A stretch of DNA of 64,000 bases from Hamadaea tsunoensis DSM 44101 (GTDB lineage Bacteria > Actinomycetota > Actinomycetes > Mycobacteriales > Micromonosporaceae). Within the stretch, counting starts at the first letter, position 1, and each line of letters starts with the position of its first letter. The position numbers and the translations under genes are program-made. Location of the stretch: assembly GCF_000428945.1 (NCBI RefSeq), contig NZ_AUAX01000001.1:310001-374000 (forward strand), in the 5' to 3' direction. This document shows, in pieces, positions 17,105-26,283 of this stretch. The notes below the pieces were generated by a model. It was not told the DNA's origin, searched no databases, and saw only the letters and a program-made list of their open reading frames with translations.

Positions 17105-19609
17105 TCACAGGCGGGGGTCGACGGGTTCGGACTCGCAGGCGAGGACCGCGAACACCAGCTCGTGCACCCGCCACGGCGGCGTACCGGGGCGGAGGGCTTC
17201 GAGGCCGAGGGCGTGCTCGCGCAGGGCCAGCCCCCGCTTGCGGCCCAGGCTGCGGCCGCGCAACCGGTTCAGCTGGGCCTCGGCCGTGTAACCGGGCCCG
17301 TAGATGATCCGGAGGTACTCGCGGCCGCGTACCTTGAGGCCGGGCTGGTGCAGGCCGCGGCCGGCCCGGGCGGTGAGGCCCGCGTACGGCTTGACGACCA
17401 TGCCCTCGCCGCCGGACTCGGTCAGCTCCCGCCACCACGCTGTGACGCGGTCGGCATCCTCGGCCGAGCGGGTGTCGGCCACGATCCGGCGGGTCGGCGT
17501 GAACAGCCCGGGGTCCGCCGCGACCAGCGCGTCGGCCTGTTCGAGGTGCCAGCCGTGGTCGCGGTCGGCGTACCCGCCCGCGGACGAGGCCAGCACCATG
17601 AACGGGGCCAGCGTGGTCGCGCCGGGCGGGCCGACGTAGCGCCGGTACGCCTCGGCGAATGCCGTGACCTCCGACAGCCGCGTACGCAGATCGGCGCCGA
17701 GCCCCCCGACGTCGAGTCCCCGGGACCGGGCCGCCTCGACGACGTCCAGGGCCGCCGGCAGGACCGCCCGGCCGGCCGCGCCGACCGCCGCGTACTGCCG
17801 GATGAGGGTTTCCGCCTTGGCCGACCACGGCAGGAGCTCGCAGTCGAGCAGCAGCCAGTCGCAGCCGAGGCTGTCCCAGAGACCGGCCCGTTCGACCGCG
17901 GCCCGTACGCCGCCGAGCAGTTCCTCGGTGCGGCCGGGCTCGAAGAACGGCCGCCCCGTACGCGTGTACACCGCCCCGGTACTGCCGTCGTCCACAAAGG
18001 AGCGGGCGGCGACGTCCCGGTCCTTGCAGACCAGGACGACCGCGCGCGAGCCCATGTGCTTCTCCTCGCAGATCACGCGCTCCACGCCGGCCGACGCGTA
18101 GTCGGCAAGGGCCGACGTGGGGTGCTCCAGGTAGCCCTCCACACTGGACGTTCCAGCGGGCGCCATCGTCGGCGGCAGCCAGCGCAGCCAGCGCGGGTCG
18201 ACGGCGAACCGGCTCATGACCTCCAGCGCGGCCGCCGAGTGCTCGGCCTGCACGGTGATCGTGCCGGTCGCCGTCTCGACGTGCCGCCGCCCGGTGACGC
18301 GCTTGAGCTCGAAGGCCCGCGCGGCGGCCGGTACGGGGGCGGCCGGCGGCTTCGCGGGCGCGTAGTGCTCCCGCAGCGCGGGCACCGAGACCAGCTCCCG
18401 CTCCGGGTAGCGCAGCGCCGTCAGCGTGCCGCCGAAGACGCAGCCGGTGTCGAGGCAGATCGTGTTGTTGACCCACTCCGGCTCGACCGTCGGCGTATGG
18501 CCGTAGACGACCGTCGCCCGCCCGCGGTAGTCGTCCGCCCACGGGTAGCGCACGGGCAGGCCGTACTCGTCCGTCTCGCCGGTCGTGTCGCCGAACATCG
18601 CGAACGCGCGCACCCGCCCCGACGCGCGGCCGTGGTACTCCTCCTTCAGACCCGCGTGGGCCACCACCAGCCGACCCTCGTCCAGCACGTAATGGCTGAC
18701 CAGCCCGTCGAGGAAGGCCGGCAGCCCGTCGACCGGGTCGGCCTCCAGCTGCGCCAGCGTCTCCGCGAGGCCGTGGCGTACCTGCACCTCGCGGCCGTGC
18801 AGCTTCTTCGCCAGCTTGGCCTCGTGGTTGCCCGCCACACAGAGCGCGTGGCCGCGCTCGATCATGCCCATCACCAGCCGCAGCACTCCCGGGGAGTCCG
18901 GGCCGCGGTCCACCAGGTCGCCCACGAAGACAGCGGTACGCCCACCGGGGTGCACCGCGTCCACCGGCCGCCCGGCGGCATCGGCGACCAGCTCCCAGCC
19001 GAGCTTGACGAGCAGCTGGGACAGCTCCTCCGCGCAGCCGTGGACGTCGCCGACGATGTCGAACGGGCCGGTCAGGTCCCGCCGGTCGTTGAACAGCTTC
19101 GCGTACCGAAGCTCCACATCGGACAGCTGCTCGGGGCCGAGGACGGCGACCTTGCGGAAGCCCTCGCGGGCCAGCCCGGAGATCGAGCGCCGCAGCTCGC
19201 GGGTCTGCCGCCGGACGACCTCGCGGCCGAACAGCCGGTCGGGCCGCGCCTGCGTACGCTCCCAGCAGAGGGATTCGGGCGTGTCCAGGACGACGGCCAC
19301 GGGCAGGACGTCGTGCTCCCGGGCCAGCTTCACCAGGGAGGCACGGGCGTGCTTCTGCACGTTGGTGGCGTCGACGACGGTCAGCCGGCCGGCCCGCAGC
19401 CGCTTGGCCGCGATGTAGTGCAGCGCCTCGAAGGCGTCGCCCGTCGCGCTCTGGTCGTTCTCGTCGTCGGCGACCAGGCCGCGGAAGAAGTCGCTCGACA
19501 GCACCTGGGTCGGCAGGAAGTGCTCCCGGGCGAAGGTCGACTTGCCGGAACCGGTGGCGCCGACGAGCACGACGAGCGCCAGCTCCGGAATGTCCACTGT
19601 GGTCGTCAT
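17105..19609 (-). CDS. pnkp: RNA repair polynucleotide kinase-phosphatase-adenylyltransferase Pnkp
   Basis: An 834-residue bacterial RNA repair enzyme with three modules. The N-terminal kinase has the P-loop GATGSGKST at 17-25. The central binuclear phosphoesterase has GDVHG (187-191), GDLVDRG (230-236) and GNHE (260-263). The C-terminal ligase-like adenylyltransferase has candidate nucleophile Lys517 in EEKHMGSR. Bacterial Pnkp heals 5'-OH and 2',3'-cyclic phosphate ends made by ribotoxins and seals them with Hen1 as partner. The ATG overlaps the hen1 stop (ATGA), so the pair is translationally coupled in the order hen1-pnkp. Confidence 0.95.
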   Translation of the reverse strand: MTTTVDIPELALVVLVGATGSGKSTFAREHFLPTQVLSSDFFRGLVADDENDQSATGDAFEALHYIAAKRLRAGRLTVVDATNVQKHARASLVKLAREHDVLPVAVVLDTPESLCWERTQARPDRLFGREVVRRQTRELRRSISGLAREGFRKVAVLGPEQLSDVELRYAKLFNDRRDLTGPFDIVGDVHGCAEELSQLLVKLGWELVADAAGRPVDAVHPGGRTAVFVGDLVDRGPDSPGVLRLVMGMIERGHALCVAGNHEAKLAKKLHGREVQVRHGLAETLAQLEADPVDGLPAFLDGLVSHYVLDEGRLVVAHAGLKEEYHGRASGRVRAFAMFGDTTGETDEYGLPVRYPWADDYRGRATVVYGHTPTVEPEWVNNTICLDTGCVFGGTLTALRYPERELVSVPALREHYAPAKPPAAPVPAAARAFELKRVTGRRHVETATGTITVQAEHSAAALEVMSRFAVDPRWLRWLPPTMAPAGTSSVEGYLEHPTSALADYASAGVERVICEEKHMGSRAVVLVCKDRDVAARSFVDDGSTGAVYTRTGRPFFEPGRTEELLGGVRAAVERAGLWDSLGCDWLLLDCELLPWSAKAETLIRQYAAVGAAGRAVLPAALDVVEAARSRGLDVGGLGADLRTRLSEVTAFAEAYRRYVGPPGATTLAPFMVLASSAGGYADRDHGWHLEQADALVAADPGLFTPTRRIVADTRSAEDADRVTAWWRELTESGGEGMVVKPYAGLTARAGRGLHQPGLKVRGREYLRIIYGPGYTAEAQLNRLRGRSLGRKRGLALREHALGLEALRPGTPPWRVHELVFAVLACESEPVDPRL

Positions 19610-21009
19610 CGGTTCTCCTCCCGGATGAACAGGGCCAGCTGGGTCGGCGTACCCAGGTCGGGGTCCTCGTCGCCGACGCCGCTCAGCTCCACGCGGTACG
19701 CGTACTCCTCGGTGATGCCCGAAGCCCAGGCGGCGAACTGCGCGCGGGTCCACTCGAAGCGGTGGTCCTCGTGGCGGTGACCGCCCTCGGGCAGCGACTC
19801 GTAGCGGGCGTTGTACTCGACGTTCGGCGTGGTGACCACGACGGCGCCGGGGCGGGCGTGGCCGAAGACGGCGTCCGCGAGCGCGGGCAGTCGCGGCTCG
19901 TCGACGTGCTCGACGACCTCCATGAGCACGGCCGCGTCGTAGCCGCGCAGCCGGTCGTCGCGGTAGGTCAGTGCGGTCTGCAGCAGCTTCACGCGGGCGC
20001 GCTGGCGGTCCGGCAGCCGGTCGAGCCGGATGCGCCGGGCGGCGATGTCGAGCACGACCGGCGACACGTCAGCCCCGACGATCTCGGTGTACCGCTTGTC
20101 CCGCAACAGATCCGCGACGAGCGCGCCCGGACCGCAGCCGAGGTCGAGCACGCGGGCCGCGCCGGTCGACGCGAGCGCGGCCAGCACGGCCGTCCGCCGC
20201 AACGCGTTCAGCTTCGGCTTTCCGCTCTCCTTCTCGGGGCTCTCGTCCACCACCTCGGCGTCGTCGGGCGCCAGCTGGGACAGGGCACGGTCGGTCAGCG
20301 CGCGGCTGTGCGCCAGGTACCGCCGGACGATCAGCCGCCGCTCGGGGTGCTGGGAGAGCCACCCGTCCCCGGCGCGTACCAGCTTCTCGATCTCGTCGGG
20401 GGCGACCCAGTAGTGCTTCGCGTCGTCCAGCACGGGCAGCAGCACGTAGAGGTGATTGAGCGCGTCGGCCAGGCGTACGCGGCCGGTCAGGGTCAGGTCG
20501 ACGTAACGGCTGTCGCCCCACTCGGGCAGCGTCTCGTCCAACGGGATCGGCGTCGCGGCCACCTGCCAGCCGAGCGGCTCGAACAGGCGTACCGCCACCT
20601 CCGGGCCGCCCTTGCAGCGCAGCACCGGTACGCGTACCGCCAGCGGGATCGCGATCCCGGCCAGGTCCGGCCGGTCCTTCGAGGTGCCGCGCAGGGCCGA
20701 CCGGAACGACCGGTTCAGCGCGGCGGCGAGCAGGCTGGACGCCGCGTACGGGCGGTCGTTGACGTACTGGTTCAACGACTGCGCGCCGTCCCAGCGGCCC
20801 TTCGCCTCGGCCAGCTTCATCGGGTCGACCTCCAGCAGCAGCGCGGCCGTGCATCGTTGCGCCGACGCCTCCGGATAGAAGACGGTCGCCGTGCCCCAGG
20901 GCAGCTCGAACGGCTGCACCCGGTCGGGGTGCTTGACGAGCAGGTAGCCGAGGTCGGTGGCGTCGGGCAGGATCTCCGGGTCGCGCGTGGCGGTGAGGGT
21001 CAGTAGCAC
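19606..21009 (-). CDS. hen1: 3'-terminal RNA ribose 2'-O-methyltransferase Hen1
   Basis: A 467-residue protein. The N-terminal half (about 1-250) is the bacterial Hen1 domain that binds and activates Pnkp. The C-terminal half is a SAM methyltransferase with VLDLGCGPGALVADLL at 287-302 and the Hen1-specific metal site: EVVEH with Glu364, Glu367 and His368, plus His416 in HEDHRFEW. Hen1 methylates the 2'-OH at the break so that the repaired junction cannot be cut again by the same ribotoxin. It is the first gene of a two-gene operon with pnkp. Confidence 0.95.
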   Translation of the reverse strand: MLLTLTATRDPEILPDATDLGYLLVKHPDRVQPFELPWGTATVFYPEASAQRCTAALLLEVDPMKLAEAKGRWDGAQSLNQYVNDRPYAASSLLAAALNRSFRSALRGTSKDRPDLAGIAIPLAVRVPVLRCKGGPEVAVRLFEPLGWQVAATPIPLDETLPEWGDSRYVDLTLTGRVRLADALNHLYVLLPVLDDAKHYWVAPDEIEKLVRAGDGWLSQHPERRLIVRRYLAHSRALTDRALSQLAPDDAEVVDESPEKESGKPKLNALRRTAVLAALASTGAARVLDLGCGPGALVADLLRDKRYTEIVGADVSPVVLDIAARRIRLDRLPDRQRARVKLLQTALTYRDDRLRGYDAAVLMEVVEHVDEPRLPALADAVFGHARPGAVVVTTPNVEYNARYESLPEGGHRHEDHRFEWTRAQFAAWASGITEEYAYRVELSGVGDEDPDLGTPTQLALFIREENR

Positions 21010-21088
21010 AGGATCATGGTGGCAGCCGCGAACACCGCGCCCAAAACGGTTTTGCCCAGCTCAACGGGGCCGCTATGGTGGCCGCGTG

Positions 21089-21943
21089 ATGCACGACGGC
21101 GAGGTTCCCACCGACGTATCGCTGGTCCGCCGCCTCCTCGCCGGCCAGTTCCCGGCCTGGGCCGCGCTGAGCATCGAGCCCGTCGCCTCGGCCGGCACCG
21201 ACAACGCGATCTACCGCCTCGGCGACGAGCTGTCCGTACGCCTGCCCCGCATCGGCTGGGCCGACGGACAGGTCGCCAAGGAACGGGAATGGCTGCCGAT
21301 CCTGGCGCCGCACCTGCCCGTCGCCGTGCCCGAGGTGGTCGCGGTGGGCCGGCCGACCGCCGAGTACGCCTGGGACTGGGGTGTCTACCGCTGGCTGCCC
21401 GGTTCCCCGCCGACCTCGCCCGACCCGGCGCTGGCCGCGGACCTGGCCGGATTCGTGCGCGCCCTCCGGGCGGTCGACCCCGTCGGCGCCCCGGTGGCCG
21501 GTCGCGGCAAACCTCTGTCCACACGCGACGTCGGCGTACGCGGAATCCTGGCGGACTGGCGGCAGGAGCACGACGCCGCCCGGCTGCTGGAGCTGTGGAC
21601 GTCCTGTGTGGACGCGCCCGCCTGGACCGGCCCGCCGACCTGGAGCCACGGGGACCTGCTGCCCGGCAACCTCCTGGTACGCGAAGGGCGGCTGAGCGCG
21701 GTCATCGACTTCAGCCCGGCCGGGGTCGGCGACCCGGCCTGCGACCTCATTCCGGCCTGGGCGTTCTTCGACGGGCCCGCCCGCGCCGCCTACCGGGAGG
21801 CACTGGACGTGGACGACGCGATGTGGCGGCGCGGGCAGGGCTGGGCGCTGGCCTTCGCGGTCACGGCGCTGCCGTACTACGTGGTGACGAACCCGGTCCT
21901 CGCGGGGATCGCCCGCACAACCCTCGGCAATCTCCTCGCCTGA
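21089..21943 (+). CDS. Aminoglycoside phosphotransferase family kinase
   Basis: A 284-residue protein kinase-like phosphotransferase. The catalytic loop is SHGDLLPGNLLV, the metal-binding motif is VIDFSPAGVGDPACDLIPAW, and the N-lobe has DNAIYRLGDELSVRLPR with the ATP-binding region. The APH family includes resistance enzymes and many small-molecule kinases; nothing here shows that it confers resistance. GTG at 21086 or ATG at 21089 are both possible starts. It is monocistronic and ends at a family A palindrome. Confidence 0.8.
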   Translation: MHDGEVPTDVSLVRRLLAGQFPAWAALSIEPVASAGTDNAIYRLGDELSVRLPRIGWADGQVAKEREWLPILAPHLPVAVPEVVAVGRPTAEYAWDWGVYRWLPGSPPTSPDPALAADLAGFVRALRAVDPVGAPVAGRGKPLSTRDVGVRGILADWRQEHDAARLLELWTSCVDAPAWTGPPTWSHGDLLPGNLLVREGRLSAVIDFSPAGVGDPACDLIPAWAFFDGPARAAYREALDVDDAMWRRGQGWALAFAVTALPYYVVTNPVLAGIARTTLGNLLA

Positions 21944-21947
21944 GCCT

Positions 21948-22030
21948 CCATGATCTGGTTTGGATCAGGGAAATCACCCGAATCATGGTCCATGATTACG
22001 TGCGAAAACCTGATCCACACGGGATCAAGG
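21948..22030. repeat. 83-bp palindromic element, family A copy 3
   Basis: Same length and orientation as copy 1, with inner segments GGGAAATCACCCGAATC and CCATGATTACGTGCG conserved. The outer arms have drifted (left CCATGATCTGGTTTGG, right ACACGGGATCAAGG), so pairing at the base is weaker. It fills the whole gap between the convergent phosphotransferase and acetyltransferase genes. Confidence 0.82.
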
Positions 22031-22035
22031 GCGGG

Positions 22036-22452
22036 TCAGGCGGGTTCCCAGAGGAGGAGCTGGCGGTGGTGGCTGAAGCCGTTGCGCAGGTAGAAGTCGA
22101 CCGCGCGCCGGCCGGAGTGCACCGTCACGTGCAGCAGGTCCCTGGCCCGCGCCTCGGCCAGGATCGCGGCCATCAGCGCCGCACCGACCCCCTGGTTGCG
22201 GTGCTCTTCGCGGACCATGACCGACTGGACGTCGCCGTACCGGCGCTCCAGCGAACCGTTGCCGGGCACGCGTTCCGCGACGAGCAGCCAGGCCGCACCG
22301 ATGATCTTCCCGTCGACCTCGGCGACGAACGGCAGGTACGTTTCCGCGTGGTCGGCGACCCATTCCGTGAACGCTGCGACCTGGTGCGCTTCGATGTCGC
22401 GCAGTTCCGCGAGCGCCGCCGCGTCCGCCACACCGCCGATGCGTACGATCAT
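22036..22452 (-). CDS. GNAT family N-acetyltransferase
   Basis: A 138-residue single-domain acetyltransferase. The acetyl-CoA pyrophosphate loop is REEHRNQGVGAALM, followed by HVTVHSGRRAVDFYLRNGF, the usual motif B region. The substrate is unknown. It follows the response regulator by 10 bases on the same strand and may be the last gene of the long minus-strand transcription unit. Confidence 0.85.
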   Translation of the reverse strand: MIVRIGGVADAAALAELRDIEAHQVAAFTEWVADHAETYLPFVAEVDGKIIGAAWLLVAERVPGNGSLERRYGDVQSVMVREEHRNQGVGAALMAAILAEARARDLLHVTVHSGRRAVDFYLRNGFSHHRQLLLWEPA

Positions 22453-22462
22453 CCGCCGGAGT

Positions 22463-23122
22463 CTAGATCAAGATGCGGTAGCCCACGCCGGGCAGCGTCG
22501 TGATCACGGCCGGCGGCCCCAGTTTGCGGCGCAGCCGACCGATCGTCACCGTCACCGTGTTGGTGAACGGATCCGCGTTCTCGTCCCAGACCCGCTCCAG
22601 CAGCATCTCCGCGCTCAGGTACGCCGGGCTCGCCGAGAGCAGCGCCTCCAGCAGCGCGAACTCCTTCACCGACAGGTCCAGCGGGCGGCCGTCGCGGGTC
22701 GCCGTGCGGCGTACCGGGTCGAGTTCGAGGCCGCCGGCGCGCAACGTCCGCGGCTGCGCCGACGGCCGCCGCCGGGCCAGCGCCCGCACGCGCAGGACCA
22801 GCTCCGGGAAGTGGAACGGCTTCGCGAGGTAGTCGTCCGCGCCGAGGGTCAGCCCGCTGACGCGGTCGCCCGGCGTACCGGCCGCGGTCAGCATCAGCAC
22901 CATCGGCCGGTCCGCGCGCTCCGTGATCATCTGGCAGAGCGTGTCCCCGTGCAGGCCCGGAAGATCACGATCCAGGACCACCACGTCGTACGCGACGAGA
23001 TCCACTTTGGCCGCCGCGGCCAGCCCGTCGAACGCCAGGTCGACGGCCAGACCCTGATCGCGCAGGCCCTCTGCGACCACCTCCGCGAGGCTGCGCGCGT
23101 CCTCGACGACGAGTACCCTCAC
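22463..23122 (-). CDS. OmpR/PhoB-family response regulator
   Basis: A 219-residue two-component regulator. The receiver domain has the acidic pair ED at 7-8, a phospho-acceptor Asp51 in VVLDRDLPG and Lys in DDYLAKPF. The C-terminal winged helix (about 130-219) carries the ERVWDENADPFTNTVTVTIGRLRRKLG recognition region. The GTG start overlaps the histidine-kinase stop (GTGA), so the pair is coupled. Confidence 0.92.
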   Translation of the reverse strand: MRVLVVEDARSLAEVVAEGLRDQGLAVDLAFDGLAAAAKVDLVAYDVVVLDRDLPGLHGDTLCQMITERADRPMVLMLTAAGTPGDRVSGLTLGADDYLAKPFHFPELVLRVRALARRRPSAQPRTLRAGGLELDPVRRTATRDGRPLDLSVKEFALLEALLSASPAYLSAEMLLERVWDENADPFTNTVTVTIGRLRRKLGPPAVITTLPGVGYRILI

Positions 23123-24192
23123 CGCGCCTCCTCAGGTGAGGCGGGCTCCGCCCGGCTCGGCTGGACGATGCGGGGCAGCAGGACGACGACCCGCAGGCCG
23201 CCACCCGGCCGCGCGTCGAAGACGACCTTGCCGCCGTGCGCCTCGACGATGGCGGTGACGATGGACAGGCCGAGCCCCGATCCCGTCCCCGTACGCTCGA
23301 TCCCCAGCCGCTCGAACGGCCGCCCGAGCCGGGAGACCTGAACCGGGTCGAGGACCGGGCCGCCGGACTCGACGACGAGGCGGACGAACTCGCCGGATGC
23401 CGTGGCCACCCGCAGGAACCCGCCCTCCTCGTTGTGCCGGATCGCGTTGTCGACGAGATTCTCGACCATCCGCAGCAGCAGGATCCGGCTGCCCTCGGTA
23501 CGCCCGCCGTGCAGCGAACTCGCGTCGACGGTCAGGTTCCGGGCGAGGATGTCGTCGGCCCTGGCCGCGATGGCCTGCCCGGCCAGCCCGCCGAGGGCCA
23601 GCGGCTCCCGGTCCGCCAGGGCGCCGTGCTCGGCCCGGGCGAGCACCAGCAGCCCGTCGAGCAGCCGGTCCAACCGGTCCAGCTCGGTACGCGTACGGGC
23701 GGCCAGAACGGCGGTCGCGTCCGGGATCGGCTCCGGTTTCGCCATCGCCACGTCGACCGCGGCGCGGACGGTCGCCAGCGGCGTACGCATCTCGTGGGCG
23801 GCGTTGGCGACGAACCTGCGCTGGGCCGTGAACGACGCCTCCAACCGGCCCAGCAGTCCGTCGATGGTGTCGGCGAGATCCTTGACCTCGTCGTCGGGCC
23901 CGGCGATCGCCAGCCGCGCGTCGAGGTTCTCGGCACCGATCGCCCGGGTCATCACGGTCAGCGTACGCAGCGGTTCCAGTACGCGCCCGGCGACGATCCA
24001 CCCGACGGCGACCGACGACAGTCCCCAGAGGATGAGCAGGAGCAGGCAGACGCCGAGCAGCCGCCTGGATCGCCCGGTCCCGGCCGCCGCCAGCAGGTTG
24101 ACCAGGATCAGCAGCACCGCCCCGCTGAGGAAGGACGCGCCTGCGTAGAGCAGCGTGAACCGTTGCCGGACCGGGCCATCCGTGGGCGACAT
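23119..24192 (-). CDS. Two-component sensor histidine kinase
   Basis: A 357-residue membrane kinase. Two hydrophobic helices at about 15-35 and 44-66 flank a very short exposed loop, so it probably senses the membrane or a partner rather than a large external ligand. Then come a HAMP linker, the H-box NAAHEMRTPLATVR and an HATPase domain ending TGSGLGLSIV. ATG 24192 is chosen; ATG 24228 is also possible. It sits directly behind the MoxR-VWA genes, so it may be cotranscribed with them. Confidence 0.88.
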   Translation of the reverse strand: MSPTDGPVRQRFTLLYAGASFLSGAVLLILVNLLAAAGTGRSRRLLGVCLLLLILWGLSSVAVGWIVAGRVLEPLRTLTVMTRAIGAENLDARLAIAGPDDEVKDLADTIDGLLGRLEASFTAQRRFVANAAHEMRTPLATVRAAVDVAMAKPEPIPDATAVLAARTRTELDRLDRLLDGLLVLARAEHGALADREPLALGGLAGQAIAARADDILARNLTVDASSLHGGRTEGSRILLLRMVENLVDNAIRHNEEGGFLRVATASGEFVRLVVESGGPVLDPVQVSRLGRPFERLGIERTGTGSGLGLSIVTAIVEAHGGKVVFDARPGGGLRVVVLLPRIVQPSRAEPASPEEAR

Positions 24193-24253
24193 GCGTCCAG
24201 GATGCCGGTCGCCGCCTAACAGCGGCATGACAGCGCCGGCGGGCGGCGCGGGG

Positions 24254-25318
24254 TCAGCGGACGGAACGGTTCCAGGCGATCGAGAGGACCACCCCGCCGA
24301 CGGTCAGGAGCAGGCCGGCCAGCACGAACCACACCGTGATCTCGACGTTCCTCTTCTGGACGACGATGTTGCGCGGCAGGTCCCGCAGCACCTTGCTCAG
24401 CTGCCCGGCGTCCTCCGCCCGGAAGTACTTGCCGCCCGTCGTGTCCGCCACCTTGTTCAGCGCGTCCTCGTCGATCTCCTGGCTGCGGGGGCCGCCCCCG
24501 CCGAACCGGCCGCCGAAGCCGCCGAACCCGCCGAAGTTCCCGCCGCCGTCCGCGATCTGGTCCGGCGAGCACACGAACGGCGCCGGGGTCGTCGTGCCGA
24601 AGCCGATCGTGTAGACGCGTACGCGCCGCGCCTGCGCCTGTTCGGCGGCGGTGACCGGGTCGACGCCCTGGGTGTTGACCCCGTCGGTGAGCACGATGAT
24701 CGTGTCGGGTTCGAAGCCGGCCGCCGACGCGACCCCGTCCTTGTCGGGGGTCAGGGTCACACCGGTCGGCGCCACGTTGGGATTGATCTCGGAGATCGCG
24801 TCCAGCGAGGTCAGGATCCCCTGCCCGATCGCCGTCCCGCGAGCCGTACGCAGCGTGTCGATCGCGGCGATCAACGCGTCCGTGTCGGTGGTCGGCGCGA
24901 CGACCAGCCCGGTGATGCCGGAGAAGGCGACGATGCCGATCTTCGTACCCCGCTGCGCCTTCACGAACTCCGTCGCGGCCGCGCGGGCCGCCATGAGCCG
25001 GTTGGGCGAGACGTCGGTGGAGCACATCGAGGTCGAGACGTCGATGGCGAGCAGGATCGAGGTCGCGTTGGAGGGCACCTCGACCGTGGCGCGCGGCCGG
25101 GTGGCCCCCGTGCCCAGGGCGACCAGCCCGACGGCGAACAGGATCAGCGGTACGCGCCGCTTCCAGCTCGTCCGGCCGGGGACGGCCGCGCGGATCAGGG
25201 CGATGCTGGAGACGCGTACCGCGAGCCGCTTACGCCGCCGGTTCGACCACCACCGCAGCGCGAACAGCAGCGGCACCGCGAGCAGCGCGGCGAGGGCCCA
25301 CGGCCAGGTGAGCGACAT
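24254..25318 (-). CDS. VWA domain membrane protein (BatA-like, second copy)
   Basis: A 354-residue protein: two N-terminal helices (Trp-rich start, then PLILFAVGLVALGTG), a von Willebrand A domain with MIDAS motif DVSTSM and TDGVN, an unusual Gly/Phe-rich insert (GGNFGGFGGFGGRFGGGG) within the domain, and a C-terminal helix. It is the partner of the VWA gene before it in a MoxR-DUF58-VWA-VWA cluster; such clusters are thought to assemble metal-dependent adhesion domains under a MoxR chaperone. Its ATG overlaps the preceding stop by one base. Confidence 0.85.
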   Translation of the reverse strand: MSLTWPWALAALLAVPLLFALRWWSNRRRKRLAVRVSSIALIRAAVPGRTSWKRRVPLILFAVGLVALGTGATRPRATVEVPSNATSILLAIDVSTSMCSTDVSPNRLMAARAAATEFVKAQRGTKIGIVAFSGITGLVVAPTTDTDALIAAIDTLRTARGTAIGQGILTSLDAISEINPNVAPTGVTLTPDKDGVASAAGFEPDTIIVLTDGVNTQGVDPVTAAEQAQARRVRVYTIGFGTTTPAPFVCSPDQIADGGGNFGGFGGFGGRFGGGGPRSQEIDEDALNKVADTTGGKYFRAEDAGQLSKVLRDLPRNIVVQKRNVEITVWFVLAGLLLTVGGVVLSIAWNRSVR

Positions 25319-26283
25319 CAGACGATCCTTCCGTACGCGCCGATCATGAGCGCCCCGCCGATCGTGAGCAGGAGCAGCCCGGCCGCGCCCAGGAGACCGG
25401 TCAGCTCGACCTTCTCCGGTTTGGCCGTGAGCCGCAGGTCGATCGATTTGTGGATCTGGTCGAGGTCGGCCGCCGAGCCCGCCGGGTGGTACGCGCCGCC
25501 GGTCTGGGTCGCGACGGCGGTCAGCAGGTCCTCGTTGAGCGCCGTGGCGACCTGGTAGCCGTCGACCTCGACGGTGGTCCCCTGCTTCGTGCCGATCCCG
25601 ACCGTCTCGATGCGTACGCCCGCCGTGGCGGCCAGGGCAGCGGCCGACTCGACGTCGGGACCGGACCGGCTCTCCCCGTCGGAGAAGAGGACCATCGTGG
25701 CCGAGCCCCAGTAGCCGAGGTCGGGCGGGGCCGCCCCGGATTCCGCGTCGGGCAGGGCGACCGGGTGGCCGACGATCGCGCCGAGCCCGGCCAGGATCGC
25801 CTGGCCCAGCGAGGTGCCGCCGCTCGGCGTGAGCCGGTTGATCGCGCCGAGCGCCGCGCCGTGGTCGGCGCTGGGCGGCTGCGTCGTCAGGCTGTCCTGG
25901 CCGAAGATGACGACGCCGACGTCCACTGTGTCCGGTTGCGCCTTGACGAAGCCGGTCGCCGCCTCCTGCGCGGCCGCCAGCCGGGTCGGCTTCACGTCGT
26001 CGGCCGCCATGCTCTTGGAGACGTCGACGACCACGATCACCGTGCCGGACACCCGGGGCAGCGAGATCGTCGCCTCGGGCCGGCCGACCGCGATCAGCAG
26101 CAGCGGCAGCGCGACCAGGAAGAGCGCGTACGGCACGTGCCGCCGGCGCCCCGGACCGGCGAACACGAGACCCTGGGTACGCAACGCCTCCGAGCGCTTC
26201 TGCACCAGCATCACGTACGCGGTCGCGCCGGCCGCGGTGACGAGCGCGGCGATGAACCACATGATCGGGTAGGCCAGCGTCAT
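25318..26283 (-). CDS. VWA domain membrane protein (BatA-like, first copy)
   Basis: A 321-residue protein with two N-terminal helices, a von Willebrand A domain (MIDAS DVSKSM, then GGTSLGQAI and FSDGES) and a C-terminal helix. It resembles the next gene closely in layout, which suggests tandem duplication. The start codon overlaps the DUF58 stop (ATGA). The role is inferred from the conserved cluster: an extracytoplasmic or periplasm-facing scaffold whose metal site is matured by MoxR. Confidence 0.87.
   Translation of the reverse strand: MTLAYPIMWFIAALVTAAGATAYVMLVQKRSEALRTQGLVFAGPGRRRHVPYALFLVALPLLLIAVGRPEATISLPRVSGTVIVVVDVSKSMAADDVKPTRLAAAQEAATGFVKAQPDTVDVGVVIFGQDSLTTQPPSADHGAALGAINRLTPSGGTSLGQAILAGLGAIVGHPVALPDAESGAAPPDLGYWGSATMVLFSDGESRSGPDVESAAALAATAGVRIETVGIGTKQGTTVEVDGYQVATALNEDLLTAVATQTGGAYHPAGSAADLDQIHKSIDLRLTAKPEKVELTGLLGAAGLLLLTIGGALMIGAYGRIV

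Noticed and set aside
21089-21943. Calling the phosphotransferase an aminoglycoside resistance gene.
   Set aside because: Only the general APH fold is supported; no subgroup-specific residues or resistance context are seen.
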